Shown here in pieces: positions 62,304 through 64,000 of a stretch of DNA of 64,000 nucleotides. The translations under genes were made by a program, and so were the position numbers. The stretch comes from Palsa-506 sp050013415 (GTDB lineage: Bacteria > Actinomycetota > Actinomycetes > Streptosporangiales > Streptosporangiaceae): positions 1 through 64,000 of the forward strand of contig JBEKFH010000001.1 in NCBI GenBank assembly GCA_050013415.1, read 5' to 3'. Under the pieces are notes generated by a model. The model worked only from the letters and a program-made list of their open reading frames with translations, was not told the origin of the DNA and did no database searches. The number at the start of each line of letters is the position of its first letter. Within the stretch, counting starts at the first letter, position 1.

Positions 62304-62342
62304 GGCACGGCGGAGTCCCGGCACGGCGGAGTCCCGCCGTGC
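62304..62342 (+). terminator. Hairpin downstream of the NRPS operon, with duplicated arm
   Basis: GCACGGCGG (62321-62329) and CCGCCGTGC (62334-62342) form a perfect 9-bp stem with a 4-nt loop. The left part is also duplicated in tandem (GGCACGGCGGAGTCCC at 62304 and 62320). It lies between the NRPS stop and the next gene. There is no T-run, as is common for actinobacterial terminators. Confidence 0.5.
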
Positions 62343-62372
62343 GACGCAGCGAGGTTAAGGCGGTACGCGGCG

Positions 62373-63521
62373 ATGAAGATGCCGGCGATGAAGAAGTCAC
62401 TGGGCCGGGTGGCGGCGCTGGCCGGCCTCCCCGTGCTGCTGCTGGCGCTCGGGGCGGGCCTTGGCGCGGGCAGCGCCGCAGCGCAGCCAGCGAGCGGGAA
62501 CCCGCCGCCTCCGAAGGGGTTCGAGGCGGACTCGGCCAGCTTCGTGTCGGCGCAGACCGGGTTCGTGCTGGGCGCCCGCGGCTGCAGCAGGCTGCCGTGC
62601 CGGGCGCTGCTGGAGAAGACCGTCAACGGCGGCAGGACCTGGGCCAAGGTGCCCGCGCCCGCGGTCCAGCTCGTCCCGACGTACACCACCAGTCCGGCAT
62701 CCGCGGTGAGCACGGTCCGGTTCGAGAACGCCAGCGACGGCTGGCTGCTGGGTCCCGCGCTGTGGGCCACCACCGACGGCGGCGCGACGTGGCACCGGAT
62801 GTCGCTTCCGGGCGAGGTCATCGCGCTGGCCGCGTCCGACGGCGAGGTCTTCGCGGTGGCGCAGCCGGCCGACGGCGGCCTCTATCAGGCCAGGCTGTAT
62901 GACAGCGGTGTCGGCACTACCACGTGGAACCTCGTTCCCGGCATCGCCCCGCAGAACGCGCTGACCGTGTTCGGTCATTCTGTCTGGGCCGGCGTTGCGT
63001 CCGGTGCGGACGGGGGCCTGTGGACATCCGCCGACAGCGGCAAGCACTGGTCCGGCCTGCCGTTCCGCTGCCCCTCCGGCGTCATCTCCGCCAGCGCGGT
63101 GGCGGCCGCGTCGGCGGCCAGGGTCGCGATCGGGTGCTCCGACCAGGGATACCCGCAGCCCGGCCAGAGCATCAAGAAGGTCTACACGTCCGCCAACGGC
63201 GGGCGCACCTTCCACCTGGCGGGCTCGCCCCCGATAGCTGGCCAGGTCGGCACCCTGGCCATGCCGCCGGGACGCCCGCAGGTGATCACGATGTCGGCCG
63301 CCAGCGGCGCCACCTACCTGTACCGGTCCGCCGATGGCGGCGGGACCTGGGCGGCCACGGTGTACCTCGACGGCGGCCTGGACACCCGTGACCTGGCCTA
63401 TGTCTCCCCCGCCACCGGTTACGTGATCCACTTCAGCGGCGGCCCGGTGATCGCCTACACCGATGGCCTGCTGAAGACCTCGGACGCCGGGGCGACCTGG
63501 ACGGCCGTGCCCATCCCCTGA
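62373..63521 (+). CDS. Secreted BNR/YCF48-type beta-propeller protein
   Basis: A 382-residue exported protein. The signal peptide ends near GSAAAQPASG. The body contains several BNR-like Asp-box repeats: NGGRTWAKV, DGGATWHRM, DSGKHWSG, NGGRTFHLAG, DGGGTWAAT, DAGATWTAV. These mark sialidase-like or YCF48-like propellers; catalytic sialidase residues were not recognised, so a binding or structural role is more likely. Probably outside the biosynthetic cluster. Similar proteins with WxSxDGGxxW repeats are frequent in soil actinobacteria. Confidence 0.85.
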   Translation: MKMPAMKKSLGRVAALAGLPVLLLALGAGLGAGSAAAQPASGNPPPPKGFEADSASFVSAQTGFVLGARGCSRLPCRALLEKTVNGGRTWAKVPAPAVQLVPTYTTSPASAVSTVRFENASDGWLLGPALWATTDGGATWHRMSLPGEVIALAASDGEVFAVAQPADGGLYQARLYDSGVGTTTWNLVPGIAPQNALTVFGHSVWAGVASGADGGLWTSADSGKHWSGLPFRCPSGVISASAVAAASAARVAIGCSDQGYPQPGQSIKKVYTSANGGRTFHLAGSPPIAGQVGTLAMPPGRPQVITMSAASGATYLYRSADGGGTWAATVYLDGGLDTRDLAYVSPATGYVIHFSGGPVIAYTDGLLKTSDAGATWTAVPIP

Positions 63522-63561
63522 CCCGGTCCGAGCCCCGGGCCGGCGGCTGCCGCGGTGCGCG

Positions 63562-63587
63562 GAACGATCGACCACTGGGGATCGTTC
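63562..63587. terminator. Putative bidirectional terminator hairpin
   Basis: GAACGATC (63562-63569) and GATCGTTC (63580-63587) form a perfect 8-bp stem with a 10-nt loop in the gap between two convergent genes, a good place for a bidirectional terminator. Confidence 0.5.
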
Positions 63588-63627
63588 ATCGGGGACGGCA
63601 GCACCGAAAGCAGCGAGAGCCCGGCGC

Positions 63628-64000
63628 TCAATCTGGTGGTGAGTAGGCGTAGAGGGTGCCGCCCGAGGCGAAGTAGAGCGTCCCGACTGCCACGGCTGAT
63701 GAGTCCTGGATCTCCCCGGTGGTAGCGGCGGAGAAGATCTGGGCCCCGCTTGCCAGGCTGTACCCGTATTCATGGTCAGTGAGGTCGCCGACGAACAGCA
63801 CCTGGTTGCCGGGGCCGCCGGAGACCGCAGGGGAGGCCTGGATCGTCCCGCCCGGCTTGGCGTGCCAGATAACGGCGCCGGTCGTGGCGTTGAACGCGAA
63901 CACCGACCCGGCGAAGCCCACCACAAGGGTGTTACCGCTCAGCGCCGCCTCAGAGACGGCGAGGGAGTTCGTGCTGCCGGCGCCCAGGGTGTAGGACCAG
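63628..64000 (-). CDS. PQQ-like beta-propeller protein, C-terminal part (runs off the window)
   Basis: The C-terminal ~124 residues of a gene entering from the right edge. GSVFAFNATTGAVIWHAKPGG and GTLYFASGGTLYAYSPPD are typical PQQ/outer-membrane-assembly-like propeller blades (W-type motifs AFNATTGAVIW). The reading frame stays open to base 64000, so the start lies outside. In actinobacteria such proteins are mostly extracellular or lipoproteins. Convergent with the preceding BNR protein. Confidence 0.82.
   Translation of the reverse strand, partial: WSYTLGAGSTNSLAVSEAALSGNTLVVGFAGSVFAFNATTGAVIWHAKPGGTIQASPAVSGGPGNQVLFVGDLTDHEYGYSLASGAQIFSAATTGEIQDSSAVAVGTLYFASGGTLYAYSPPD

Noticed and set aside
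1..64000. tRNA, rRNA, integrase, transposase or attachment sites
   Set aside because: Looked for along both strands by eye; none could be supported.

Overview
The window is very GC-rich with strong third-position GC bias, tight ATGA/GTGA gene overlaps, many GTG starts and actinobacterial gene families (SARP and LAL regulators, MbtH, HmaS/HpgT, PIN toxin remnant). It is almost certainly from a high-GC actinobacterium. Nothing in the sequence fixes the genus. No tRNA, rRNA, CRISPR array or intact insertion sequence was recognised.

Layout. 1-4114: a dipeptide/oligopeptide ABC importer (lipoprotein plus two permeases, no ATPase). 4143-9575: a giant secreted protein with a predicted propeller-like N-terminal half and nine Ig-like repeats. 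9576-10150: non-coding, with a 23-nt minisatellite and a promoter-like direct repeat. About 10151-62122: a large natural-product gene cluster. 62373-64000: a secreted BNR-type protein and the C-terminal part of a PQQ-type propeller protein.

The cluster has several blocks. (a) 10151-19063 (+): acyl/aryl-adenylating ligase, two carrier proteins, a ketosynthase with an altered active site, a Cys-less ketosynthase-like protein, hydroxymandelate synthase (HmaS), a PhyH-type Fe(II)/2-oxoglutarate oxygenase, a DUF3050 heme-oxygenase-fold protein and a two-subunit ThDP E1 dehydrogenase. (b) 19201-24066: hydroxyphenylglycine aminotransferase (HpgT) and a Sfp-type phosphopantetheinyl transferase on the minus strand, divergent from an esterase and a free-standing condensation enzyme. 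(c) 24259-30040 (-): a CMD-domain protein, a bicupin, a lactate-2-monooxygenase-like flavoenzyme and a LuxR/LAL regulator. (d) 30966-34330: a KASIII, a carrier protein and a Cys-to-Ser KASIII-like partner, divergent from a glycosyltransferase. (e) 34513-45553: a SARP regulator, two ABC exporters, a NodB deacetylase fused to a thioesterase, and a VOC protein. (f) 45763-62122 (+): a second adenylating enzyme, MbtH and three NRPS proteins.

The assembly line is A-T-C-A-T-LanB, then C-A-T, then C-A-T: four adenylation domains. Hand-read pocket codes suggest unknown, Val, a small residue (uncertain) and Gly. Release probably uses the separate NodB-thioesterase protein, the only thioesterase seen. 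The strongest candidate for an undescribed system is the 2551-residue NRPS whose last ~790 residues are a LanB-type (lantibiotic dehydratase) glutamylation domain. This places tRNA-dependent RiPP-type chemistry in cis to a peptidyl carrier domain. Two ketosynthase/degenerate-ketosynthase pairs with their own carrier proteins, and HmaS/HpgT without an obvious Hpg-type A-domain pocket, add to the novelty.

A second, window-wide signal is short tandem repeats (9-36 nt). They recur at stop codons of at least seven genes and form the hexapeptide linkers at the junctions of both unusual fusions (T2-LanB and NodB-TE).
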